Shown here: positions 27,201 through 52,185 of the stretch, piece by piece
Layout: every line of letters begins with the position of its first letter
Position numbering within the stretch: position 1 is the stretch's first letter
Source: Sebastes aleutianus
Lineage: Eukaryota; Chordata; Actinopteri; Perciformes; Sebastidae
Direction of reading: 5' to 3'
Assembly: GCA_916700875.1 (NCBI GenBank)
Contig: CAKAKS010000272.1
Coordinates: forward strand, 233,501 to 297,500
DNA: 64,000 nt
Translations under genes and position numbers: made by a program
The notes under the pieces: model-generated
The model's input: only the letters and a program-made list of their open reading frames with translations
What the model was told of the DNA's origin: nothing
Databases searched by the model: none

Positions 27201-29826
27201 GGGCTGGGGGGACAGGTAGAGTGTTCTCACACGCCAATGACTCAAGCACCTCCAACTGTACAGCCGGCAAGCTGCTGAGGAGCTCTGCTCAGAGAGACAG
27301 AGCTCCTCCAGAGGTGGATCTAAGGAGCGTGTTGATCACTTATTCAATCACTAATAACGCTGCATGTGAGGCACAAATCTTGTCGGTTAACGAGGGTCGG
27401 TTATCGGTTAAGAAAATTTCAAAATGAGCATCCCTAAAAGCTGCCAAACCTTTTCTCGTGTCCCAAATGTGGACAGTTTGAATTCAGTGACTCTCCCATC
27501 ATAAATGGCTCTGCCACTAACATGCCACCATTTATTAGGATCACACACCAAAGCTTGATAAAAATAATCACTGTACACAAATGATTTCAGTATGAACTCT
27601 CAGGAACCACAGTGGTGTTTTGCAAGTTGGGCCATTCACAATTCAAGTTCATTTACAGACTTGAAACTTGCCATAGATAACAAACCTGTATTTTTAACAG
27701 GGTTAAGACACCCATGGCTGCCTAGAAGCTAGAAATCTGTTGTAGGATTTGAACATTTTCTGGCAGCAGCACAAGTGATTTGTAGTCAAATGGCTAAAAA
27801 ATGCAAATCACCACAATGGTCCTGCAAATTTGTGATTCAAATAATTTGTTAAGGAATAAACTTACAGTTGACAACCTATCACCAGAAATAAACACATATT
27901 TTCTTAATTTTTTCACATCACATTGTTTTTTTTAATCATAACCACCACCGTGTGTCTTATCAAATGTATCTTTGACTTTTTACTAGACAAACTTACCTGA
28001 CTGTACAAGGTCAGGCAGTATGTTAATGAACAATCAAAGACTGTCTGATAACGTCAGCATTAATGTCTTTCATATCTCATACATTCAGACAGTCGGGACA
28101 GACAGACACCCTTGATGGTGTCAAATAGCACGGTCAACCTACAGGACATATTCTCCCTCAGGTCTCCTGACCTTCACCTACATGAGTAATCTACTGTGGA
28201 CTGAGGGGGAGCTCGGGGCGGCGAGGTGGGTAGAAATTATTCAACACATAAGAACACCGGTGCAGAATCATGCAACCATGTTATGATCACTCCAACACAT
28301 TAGAATCATGGGAATCAATACACAATGACAAAAGAAAAAAACTTCACAACTGGGCTGACGCTATTTCTCCCCATGCAAATTGGTGCATTTTCAAGACAAA
28401 CAAAAAAAACACAGCCATGGGGTGGAGGGGGGCGTGACGTTAAAAAAACAAGGCACCGAGCCACGGAAACAGACCTGCAATCTGCATTTGACCAGATCGA
28501 GGGGAACGACAGCTGTGTGCGTGGTGCCACAGCTCAGAATCCCACCAAAGCCGCACAGGAGCAAATACTTCTGAGAGCCGAACTCACAACTGATTTCCTC
28601 TGAAGAAACACAGGTGAAACTTTAAGAACAGGACATCTCGGGGAGTTTAGAAAGAATTATACTTTCTCTGAGTCATGGGTGTCTGGCCAAGAGTTGAATG
28701 AAGAATATAACTGGTTTAAACATGTTGTCTGTCCAGCTAGATGTCTGACAAGGGAGACACCATATTTTACCAGTCTCGCCCTTATGCAACAGGTTTAAAC
28801 TTGCCTATCAGCAACTGTTTAGTCTGAAAACATAGCCACGTACGGCCTGTAATATGCCCTCTAGGCCCAAATTGTAACAATTGAAATGTATCACCGTTGT
28901 TGTGAGCTAGCTGGGCTGTTAGAATCAAATATATAAATGCAAGAGACAAATACTGAAGAGTATTTATGAAGAGCATTATGAAATGGGTACATGAACTTTG
29001 TTCCACAAGATGGTGCTTTCATACAATAAAATGTTTGCGTTTGGACTGAATGCACACGGGGAATTGGAAACTTGTTAACAGAAACCATGTGGACCTAAAG
29101 GGCAGACATTTTTGACACTAGACAAATAGCAGCATAACTGTTGAATGGTGTAATGAAGTGATGTTGGATACCTTTTTTACCAACCTGGCATTAACATTTC
29201 AAGCTAGGACAAGTTGTTCTCGTCAACCCCCGAAGCAGCTCTACAGTCAGGGGTCACCAGTAATTCTAGACTACTTGGCCATTATGTAAGTTAAGCACTG
29301 ATGCTACACTAAACATTCATCTTAAGTCCACTATGTGCACAAAAAGTGCAACACGTCAAACAGTCTGCTGCAGTGCAAAGGCAAGATATCACTTTGTCCT
29401 TCCTTGTCCTCCACAGGCAGGCAGGCCGGCTTGCATGCAGCAGCAATGGCCTTGCAGCTAACCTGCCTCAACAATCCTATCCCTAATCCCTCATAGCCTT
29501 TGAAATGGTTTAACATCCCCGCACAGGTAGTCACACTTTACAATAACTGCGTCTATGCTGAGTTACAGTGAAGATTGCTGCATCCAGGAAGGAAGGGGGT
29601 GAATCTGGTGGGCTAAGCTAATGCTGCTAAGGCTAGCAGCCCTTTAGCCCAGAGCCTGCAGACTCTGCTCTAAGAGGTTACCTTCTGCGGTGGCGGCTGC
29701 TGCCAACCTGCGGCTCCTCTGTGGTCCCTGGAGGCTCTGCTGGGGTTCCTCCACTCTCTGGAGGCTGAACAGGGGGGCGCTGAACGGGTTCCCCCGGGCC
29801 AGCTGCGTCAGGGCGGTGGGGTACAT
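21253..29826 (-). CDS. slc25a3: Mitochondrial phosphate carrier (8 coding exons, two alternative)
   Basis: Inner-membrane carrier that imports inorganic phosphate with a proton for ATP synthesis. Exons in transcript order: 29,826-29,682; 28,599-28,475 (3A) or 26,275-26,154 (3B); 25,668-25,489; 24,650-24,469; 23,122-22,950; 22,820-22,710; 21,413-21,253. All junctions are GT-AG. Using 3A gives 1077 nt, 358 aa; using 3B gives 357 aa. The first 48 residues are a basic, Ala-rich presequence ending RRLAAAATAE. Three carrier repeats show PLDLVKCR, PMEAVKVR and PADSVVSV signatures. The C-terminus RPPPPEMPESLKKKLGL is that of vertebrate SLC25A3. The start is the only in-frame ATG in its exon upstream of the conserved core. 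No breaks are seen. Teleosts may have two copies (slc25a3a/b); which this is cannot be told. Confidence 0.97.
22430..22636. repeat. Interspersed repeat, 207-bp copy in SLC25A3 intron 7
   Basis: Near-identical to about 24,160-24,375 and 27,120-27,340, from GATCAGTGTGTCCGTCCCCC to GGATCTAAGGAGCGTGTTGA. It is an internal piece of the hAT-like element complete at 26,405-27,436. Confidence 0.85.
23215..23395. repeat. Interspersed repeat of the GCGCTGCCTAGTT family
   Basis: A diverged copy of a family also seen at about 42,005-42,360, 44,735-45,115, 52,395-52,985 and, reversed, 58,685-58,870. Shared words include GCGCTGCCTAGTT, TCCTCCGGTCTGTG and GAGCACCGGA. The class is unknown. Confidence 0.7.
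23722..24390. mobile_element. Truncated hAT-like element in SLC25A3 intron 5
   Basis: Shares its sequence order with 26,750-27,356 (ATTTTAGTTATTACTCAAAA, then a GCGGCAGTGCTACTGCAGGG block, an AAACATTTTATTAGGATAAC block and the 207-bp repeat). It lacks the TAGGGATG ends. Confidence 0.75.
24890..24947 (-). pseudogene. Short 28S rDNA-like fragment in SLC25A3 intron 4
   Basis: The complement matches the 28S-like tract at 57,050-57,115: ACCTCTCGTCA-CATCTTTCGA, then CACGCTCCACCTCCC, then GACGGTGCGGG and GAGA-GGGCC. The run ends in a T stretch. On the gene strand it is in rRNA sense. Confidence 0.7.
26154..26275 (-). CDS. slc25a3: SLC25A3 alternative exon 3B
   Basis: 122 nt, entering after one base of a codon and ending on a codon boundary, 40 full codons. 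It reads VSCGFGSLKYYALCGFGG then ILSCGLTHTAVVPLDLV and KCRLQ. The YALCGFGG and CGLTHTAVVPL words are those of the ubiquitous mammalian exon 3B. It carries the first carrier signature, as does 3A. Confidence 0.93.
26405..27436. mobile_element. hAT-like non-autonomous element between exons 3A and 3B
   Basis: Ends TAGGGATG and CATCCCTA are inverted. Sub-terminal TTAACCG/CGGTTAA words occur on both sides, as in many fish hAT MITEs. Length is 1032 bp, with no transposase frame. No perfect 8-bp target duplication is visible. It contains the 207-bp repeat that recurs in introns 5 and 7. Confidence 0.75.
28475..28599 (-). CDS. slc25a3: SLC25A3 alternative exon 3A
   Basis: 125 nt with the same phases as 3B, 41 full codons, one residue longer. 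It reads EISCEFGSQKYLLLCGFGG then ILSCGTTHTAVVPLDLV and KCRLQ. The extra residue and the CGTTHTA word match the heart/muscle exon 3A of mammals. Splicing both 3A and 3B (247 nt) would shift the frame, so they must be mutually exclusive. Confidence 0.93.
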
Positions 29827-29894
29827 GTTGGTGTTCCTGTCTCCTGTCCTGTCTGTCCTGCTGCTGGAGGAGCTACGCTGCAATGAGACACACG

Positions 29895-30013
<119 letters not shown>

Positions 30014-30126
30014 GTGGCTGTTTGCATTCAGTTACAGCTTTCAAACATGACCTTTTCACTGTGACCTCTCCGTCCTGCACTTTACAGCCTGACTGACATA
30101 TTTCATGGAGGCATATAGGAAAAGCA

Positions 30127-30262
30127 TCTAACACACAAACACTATTAATAAACCATCTAACACAAACCATGTTAATGAAGCATCTAACACAAACACTATT
30201 AATAAAGCATCTAACACAAACCATGTTAATAAAGCATCTAACACAAACCCTGTTAATGAAGC
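30127..30262. repeat. 27-bp minisatellite in SLC25A3 intron 1
   Basis: About five units of CATCTAACACAAAC plus (A/C)(C/T)(A/T)(T)GTTAATAAAG-like ends, alternating CACTATTAAT and CCATGTTAAT. Confidence 0.8.
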
Positions 30263-31039
30263 AGCTACATCTGGGAGGCATCTCACACTGTGGACACGTT
30301 GTCAGACACACCAAGCCCACATTTAACAACTATAGCAGCCACCAAGGCCTCTATAGAAATATATCTCCTCTTTATCACATCACAGAATTGCCTCTGCATC
30401 TTGTTTTTTAGTAATAACTCAAATAATAACTAGCTCTGAAAGCAGAAGTCTATTACAAGCAGACATTCAAGTGTATGAATTATTTATTTAAAGTTCAGTA
30501 ACAAAAACACATGCTTTTATAAAGCTCTGTTTTCCATCACACAAATATGATCAAGCTCTATTTATGACATTGACTCAGTTTAACAGTTGAGAGGGATGCT
30601 AGGTCACGTGGTTAGCTTAGCTTAGCTTAGCTCAATGAATGAACTCCTAGCTAACACACTAAATACATAAACTCATAATGTTCATATACGTTACCAGACT
30701 GTTGTTATTAACACCACATGAATAAACCCTACAGCTGGCGGTCAACACATTACTGTCGTTTAACACGTGTCCGCATGTTAGCACAGCTAGCTACATGCTA
30801 ATATGCTACATGCTAAGCTAACGTGCTACATGCTAAGCTACATGCTAAGCTACATGCTAAGCTAATGTGACCGCTGGAAGGCGGAAGGTCTTTCTCTCAA
30901 CAAACACAGTTAGATTAGATACATCAGAGCGGCATTGAGCAGGCGGGTTAACAGAGGTCCTGTGTAACCCGTCCTCTACAGAGAAGGGTTCTATAGTGTT
31001 GATATATCGAGTTATTTTCATGTGAATAAGGTCACTCAC

Positions 31040-31142
31040 TCTCTCACTGTCTCAAGGTGCTGGCTCCGCTGAGCTGTGACCGGAAGCTCGGAGACAGGCC
31101 GGATGACCCGGATGTAGAGCGCTTTGTCCTTTCGTGACGTCA
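31040..31142 (-). promoter_or_regulatory. slc25a3: SLC25A3 untranslated exon 1 and promoter with CRE and ETS sites
   Basis: A 5' splice site AGA|GTGAGT ends the putative first exon at 31,040; it pairs with the acceptor at 29,879-29,878. A perfect palindromic cAMP-response element TGACGTCA lies at 31,135-31,142 and an ETS-type ACCGGAAG at 31,079-31,086. GC content rises here. The exact start site is inferred. Confidence 0.65.
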
Positions 31143-31195
31143 CTAGGTCTCGTCCAGTGAGGAAACGCAGCAGAGCTGTCAATCAAACACCTCTG

Positions 31196-31347
31196 GTCCA
31201 ATCACAAAACAGATTCAATTAAGGCGGGGCTTGAAGGAACTTCAGAGGGAATTCTTCCAACAAATCTAAGTTTTCTCTCTTAAAATTATATATTTTATAT
31301 ACATATGTATATATATAATTTAAATAAAATAAATAAATATAATTATA

Positions 31348-31378
<31 letters not shown>

Positions 31379-31700
31379 GATCCAATCACAAAATAGATTA
31401 AATTAAGGCGGTGCTTGAAGGAACTTCAGAGGGAATTCTTCCAACAAATCTAAGTTTTCTCTCTTAAAATTATATATTTTATATACATATGTATATATAT
31501 AATTGAAATAAAATAAAATAAAAATAATTATATAATTATATATATATATGGTCCAATCACAAAATAGATTAAATTAAGGCGGTGCTTGAAGGAACTTCAG
31601 AGGGAATTCTTCCAACAAAGTTTTCTCCCTTAAAATATATATATATTTATAATTTAAATAAAATTAAATAAATATAATTATATATATATATATATATACA
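31196..31700. repeat. Three tandem copies of a ~175-bp unit upstream of SLC25A3
   Basis: Units start at about 31,198, 31,381 and 31,552 with TCCAATCACAAAA and continue through GGAACTTCAGAGGGAATTCT to an AT-rich tail of TATATA repeats. The gene-proximal unit reads GGCGGGGCTTG where the other two read GGCGGTGCTTG. Confidence 0.9.
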
Positions 31701-32869
31701 AATATAATTATATATATAAATATAATTATAATTATATATATGTATATATAGTAAATTATATATATATAACTATATATATATATATATATATAGTAAATTA
31801 ATACCTGTGTGTGTGTGTGGCAGTCAGAGGACATGTGTGTGTGTGACAGAGAATGAATGACATCTCAATGACAAACCGTGAGAGGTACACAAAGTGGATT
31901 ACCTGTGGGCAGCAGCTGCCTCTATTCTTGTCCTCAGTAATATGCTGAGAGCGAAGCCCCCCCCCCCTCTCTTTAGTTTATGATGTCGTAAACGGTATCA
32001 TTGTAAACGTTGGCCGTCAAAACATAGGAATAGACATCACCTTATCTGTGTTATCATGTTTGGTTCAGGAGATAGGATGCAAAATACATAATTTGGTTTT
32101 GGTGGAAAGTAAAATTCTATTATTTCTGCTGCTTAGAAAGCCGTTTACAAACGGCCCCAATAACAGAATCCAATGCAAGTTCTGAACTTTCTATCAGATA
32201 CAAAGTGCACAAAGTTACGTTTATTCTCATAAGAAATGTTGTTGTTGTTGTCAGTCATATAATATATCATTTTAAAGCTCTTTTTGTGCTCTTTCTGCTG
32301 GAACTCTCCACGGGCACATCAGATATATATGAAGCTAGTTATAAGGTCATTTGCAGTGGCATTCACAATTTGCCCCATTGCAGCATTAGAGGTCAAAAGG
32401 TCAAATTCTCTTGACCCGAGTGTCATGACAATGTGAGCGATGGATAGACTATAGTCTAAGCTTTACAATGATATATGACTTCATGATATTGTGTGTTGTT
32501 TACACTCTTTTATACTGGATCTATGTGTAAAATGTAGAAAAAAGATGGAAGGATGAAAAAAGGAATGATAGCTCATAGAAAGCTACCATTGCTGCAATGC
32601 TATCATGCTTTTTCCAACACTAGAGACATGGATCTTTAAAAAAAAATAATCATCATGAGACATGGTCCCTCCAAAGTGGCACGACCAACCCCCCCTGGCT
32701 CATGGAGTACTAGAGAGGATCACTCAGTAACGTCACTGCACTCCAGGTCACACCTGAGTTGTGGTTGTCATTACCTGGAGGATGGGTGCTTTTGGTGTCA
32801 CAGTGGTATAGTGGAGGGTATACACAGGCAGGGTTCATGACCTACCTATCAGCCAAAAAGCCATTGGAA

Positions 32870-33410
32870 TACACTCACCGGCCACTTTATTAGGTACATC
32901 TTGCTAGTACCGGGTGGTCTTCTGCTGCTGTAGCCCATCTGCTTCAAGGTTGGACGTGTTGTGCGTTCAGAGATGGTATTCTGCATACCTTGGTCGTAAC
33001 GAGTGGTTATTTGAGTTACTGTTGCCTTTCTAAAAACCACTCTGCCCATTCTCCTCTGACCTCTGACATCAACAAGGCATTTCCGTCCACACAACTGCCG
33101 CTCACTGGATATGTTCTCTTGTTGGGACCATTCTCTGTAAACCCTAGAGATGGTTGTGCGTGAAAATCCCAGTAGATCAGCAGTTTAATACTCAGACCAG
33201 CCCGTCTGGCACCAACAACCATGCCACGTTCAAAGTCACTTAAACCCCCTTTCTTCCCCATTCTGATGCTCGGTTTGAACTTCAGCAAGTCGTCTTCACC
33301 ACGTCTAGATGACGTAATGCATTGAGTTGCTGCCATGTGACTGGCTGATTAGCTATTTGTGTTAACAAGCAAGTGAACAGGTGTGCCTAATAAAGTGGCC
33401 GGTGAGTGTA
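32870..33410 (-). mobile_element. Tc1-like element, internally deleted
   Basis: Inverted ends TACACTCACCGGCCACTTTA and TAAAGTGGCCGGTGAGTGTA, each flanked by TA. The minus strand keeps the N-terminal DNA-binding part of a Tc1-type transposase in two frames: GLSDFERGMVVGARRAGLSI, later CGRKCLVDVRGQRRMGR and TRPTLKQMGYSSRRP. The DDE catalytic part is missing, so it is dead. Confidence 0.88.
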
Positions 33411-33669
33411 TATAGGAGAGTATACCCACTTCTTCATCCTCGGTAACCTACCTATCAACGCCCGCTACACTACACTGGTTTCACATGTTGCATGAGTGGC
33501 GCTCCCTCACTTCTTATTAGGAAAAGTCCTCACGTTGTTTGTGATTCAGAAACAAATAAAACTCTCCGACTGAAGACAAAGTCTAGAAAATATAATAGCA
33601 AAGTTTCTAAAAAGCATATATTTACATTACAGCACCCTCATGAATAAAACGCTCTCACAGGCACAGTAA

Positions 33670-34330
33670 CAACATAATACTTTTATTGAGTGGATATTCA
33701 ATATTTGTGACAGTGAATACATAATGAAGTAGAATACACGGGGACATTCAATTTATTAGAAGGGAACCTTAAGAAAATATCGTTGTAGAGTTTAAGAAGA
33801 TTTGAGAAGTATTTGGATTATAATAACAAGCCTCCCTGTCTCATTAACAAAGATGGTCGAGTAAGGTAGAAAACAAAAATACAGGCTCATACTCCATCTT
33901 CAAGGCTGTTAATGACTAACAGAGACAGACACTAAGGCAAAGTGTGAGAAAATAATCTCAACCATACACACACTCACGCACGCACAATGCAAATATGCAT
34001 GACATAAAAAAAAAAATAAACACGGTAATAAAAAGTGAGTCCACATATTTCTATGAAAGCTACTGTGTGTGGCACAGGAGGTACCGTCCTTTCACAACAT
34101 GTCACGGTGATCCTTGAAGTGTCACTGAAACGGCTATGTCGCCCCTCTTGAGGGATTCACTGATTTAGAAAAAAGAAAAAGAGAAAATCTTGAGGAAAAT
34201 AGGGCGAAGATGCCACATCATTTCACAGCTCCCATGAATAAAAACGGCTACGATGCATATTCACACTTTGAAAAAATAAAAGCAGGCAGGCTTCTATTTC
34301 CCCTCCTCCGTCAGACACTTCCTGTGCTCT
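33670..34330 (-). other. tmpo: TMPO 3' untranslated region and poly(A) signal
   Basis: An AATAAA on the minus strand at 33,687-33,682 is followed by a GT-rich stretch. It lies about 645 nt past the stop codon. Confidence 0.6.
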
Positions 34331-49607
<15,277 letters not shown>

Positions 49608-49865
49608 GTCGGCGGCGACAGACGGACACAGTTAGAGATAACACCGAGGACTCTTACTGGAGCTAACCCGCTGAACTAATACCGGATAACACGGTTAACA
49701 AGCCGGAGCAGAGCAGTGAGGAACACAACGTGACTTGTTGCCGTTACTCTCGCTTCCTCTTCTCCTCTGACTGGAAGCGGCCCCTTCTTCTTCTGCGGGT
49801 CAAATCTGCACCGGACGGGTTTTACTGCTACTCCCCGCATGAGGGGCGACCGGAAGTGACGTTGT
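49608..49865 (-). promoter_or_regulatory. tmpo: TMPO 5' UTR and promoter
   Basis: GC-rich stretch before the ATG. A composite ETS/CRE-like motif CCGGAAGTGACGT lies at 49,850-49,862, a usual element of housekeeping promoters. The start site is inferred to be within about 49,640-49,800. Confidence 0.55.
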
Positions 49866-51570
49866 TCTTCTTCTTCTTCTTCTTCTGTGGTGTTTATTGG
49901 CTGTTGGATAAACCAGCTTATATTAGTGCATCACCGCCACCTGCTGGACTACTGGAGTGGTGAGCAGGAGAGTGGCAGGACAAATAAATACAATAAATAA
50001 TAATAAAATAAATAAATAAATAAAAATACTAATTTTGAAAAAATAACAAAAAAAAACCCCAAAAATTCAAATTATTAATTATTAATAATTAATTAATTAT
50101 TTGTAAATTTTTCTGACTTTTTTTCTGACATTTTTCAGACATTTTTTACTTTTTTCGGAAATGTTTTGGACAATTTGTAATTTTTTCGGACAATTTTCGG
50201 TCATTTTTCAGATTTTTTAAAAAACTTTTTTTGGACATTTTTCTAACTTTTTTTCAGACATTTTTTCTGAAATGTTTTGGACAATTTGAATTTTTTTTAG
50301 GATAATTTTCAGTCATTTTTCAGATTTTTAAAAAAACGTTTTTGGGACATTTTTCGGACATTTTGTCATTTTTTCTGACTTTTTTTCTGACTTTTTGTAA
50401 TTTTTTCTGACATTTTTCTGACATTTTTTCTGAAATGTTTTGGACAATTTGTAATTTTTTTAGGACAATTTTCGGTCATTTTTCAGATTATGTTATAAAC
50501 TTTAGGACATTTTCTGACTTTTTTTCTGAAATGTTTTGGACAATTTGTAATTTTTTTGGACAATTGTTTTTGGACAGATTTTTAAAAAAACTTTTTTTCT
50601 GACATTTTTCTAAATTTTTTTCAGACATTTTTTCTGAAATGTTTTGGATAATTTTCAGTCATTTTTCAGATTTTTTAAAAACTTTTTTGGACATTTTTCT
50701 GACTTTTTTCCTAAAATTTATCATTTTTTTAGGACATTTTTCTGACTTTTTTCGGAAATGTTCTGGACAATTTGTCCTTTTTTAAAGACATTTTTCAGAC
50801 TTTTTTTCAGACATTTTCTTGGACAGCGAACTTTTTTTGGATTATTTAATAATTTAATAATAATTATTATTATTAATTAATTATTAATAATTAATTAATC
50901 ATTGGTCAGCTGCTGCCACAAGGAGCCTTTAACAGTATTTATAAAGCACTTAAACCTGATTTATAATATAAAAGACATGAAAATCTCACCTTTTACAATA
51001 TGGGACCTTTAAACCCCAAAAGACAATATATTTATTATGGCACTATCACTTTAAATTTAGTTTTCTTTTTCCGTTGTCAGTTATTGCTTAGGGTGAAACA
51101 AGTGTATTTGTACATAAAATAACCACTTGACCCTATTCATTCCCATTTGGCAAAGGTGAAACAAGGCATGGCTCACATACCCCCGCTCACTGCTTGACCC
51201 CTACTAAAGTAGGGCCAAAGGTTTTGCCCTTTTGGAAAAATTTCAAAAATGTTGGGCACCCTGGACTTCTAACCCCCAAAAGGCACAACTAGACCACACT
51301 GTCAACCATCATACCAAATGTGAAGTTCCTAAGTTAAATAGTTTCCGAGTTCTGCTCCGGAAACGAAAGTGTGACACGTGGATGGATGGAAGGATGGAAG
51401 GATGGAGCGCTGTATACCGCCCGACTACATTAAAAATAAAATAATTAAAAACACCAAACCCAGTCTGCTCTTTGTGCATTACTTCCAAACAACAGTAATG
51501 CATTTGTTTATTTCATCACTGGACACAAAATGAAGACAGAAACCAAAACTGAAAAAAACCCAGCGACATC
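49866..51570. other. Intergenic region TMPO-STRAP
   Basis: Besides low-complexity block 2 and a MITE end at 50,935-51,013, positions 51,020-51,500 hold repeat-like sequence with a GGATG run. No gene was recognised. Confidence 0.55.
50100..50840. repeat. T-rich low-complexity array, block 2
   Basis: Same words as block 1. Positions about 50,500-50,700 match about 48,925-49,110 nearly base for base, including the TTAGGACATTTTCTGAC and TTTTGGATAATTTTCAGTC runs. Confidence 0.9.
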
Positions 51571-51579
51571 TTTGTCACA

Positions 51580-52123
51580 AAACAATATTTTCATTTATTT
51601 GGACACTTAACTTACGTACTTTAAACTCAACCAGTACAAAAGCAGCAGTAATGTTTCTGAAGAAATGAAAGCGCCTTACTTTAGCACAAACTGTGCAACT
51701 ACCTATAGTATTCTTGTAACTATGAACTGAAAACAAAAAGCCTTGGTCCAGTTCATTAAATTAATTTTGCAACCAAAAACCGATCTTAGCATTTTCTTTA
51801 TAGGGAAGTTAAAATAAGTTTAAGGAGACAGACAGAACTGGGCTCATCAGAGAGAAAGCAGGCAGCGTAGAGCAGACACTCACAGCTCTACTGCTTTACT
51901 CTGCAGCCCAAACTGTCCTTATGACTGCATTAAATCAGTGTGTATGTGTGTGTGTGTGTGTGTGTGTGATGGGTTAGTCTATGACAGACTGGGCAGTCAT
52001 AATATCCACATCAGGTTCCTGATGGATGGAGATGCTCTGGACTCTGCTCCTTGCTGGGGCCAGATAGAACGCTGGAACACCCCTCCGTTCTCATCCTATT
52101 TCCAAACAGCACCGCTTATCTCT
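51580..52123 (-). other. strap: STRAP 3' untranslated region and poly(A) signal
   Basis: An AATAAA on the minus strand at 51,599-51,594; a second one near 51,512 is an alternative. A GT run (51,938-51,967) lies inside. Confidence 0.5.
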
Positions 52124-52185
52124 TCATGCTTTGATCTCAGGGATCGGAGTGTACAGCTGCTCAGAGTTCTCTGCCCCCAGGTCCT
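52124..52185 (-). CDS. strap: STRAP last exon with short acidic tail
   Basis: 62 nt behind a CTCCTCAG acceptor. The codon split with exon 8 gives VLP-EDLGAENSEQL then YTPIPEIKA and TGA. The ENS and the final KA align with the human tail (ASENSDCIF...DVKA), which supports the exon despite its small size. Confidence 0.85.

Larger units (their letters stand above)
31143..33669. other. Intergenic region SLC25A3-TMPO
   Basis: Holds the 175-bp triplication, long TA runs (31,675-31,800), a GT run (31,808-31,820), about 1 kb without recognisable features (31,830-32,860), and the Tc1-like remnant. No gene was recognised. Confidence 0.6.

Noticed and set aside
28600..29681. Intronic snoRNA in SLC25A3 (mammalian SLC25A3 is thought to host SNORA53)
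   Set aside because: I could not find H and ACA boxes with convincing hairpins by eye in this or the other introns; an Infernal search with the SNORA53 model would decide.
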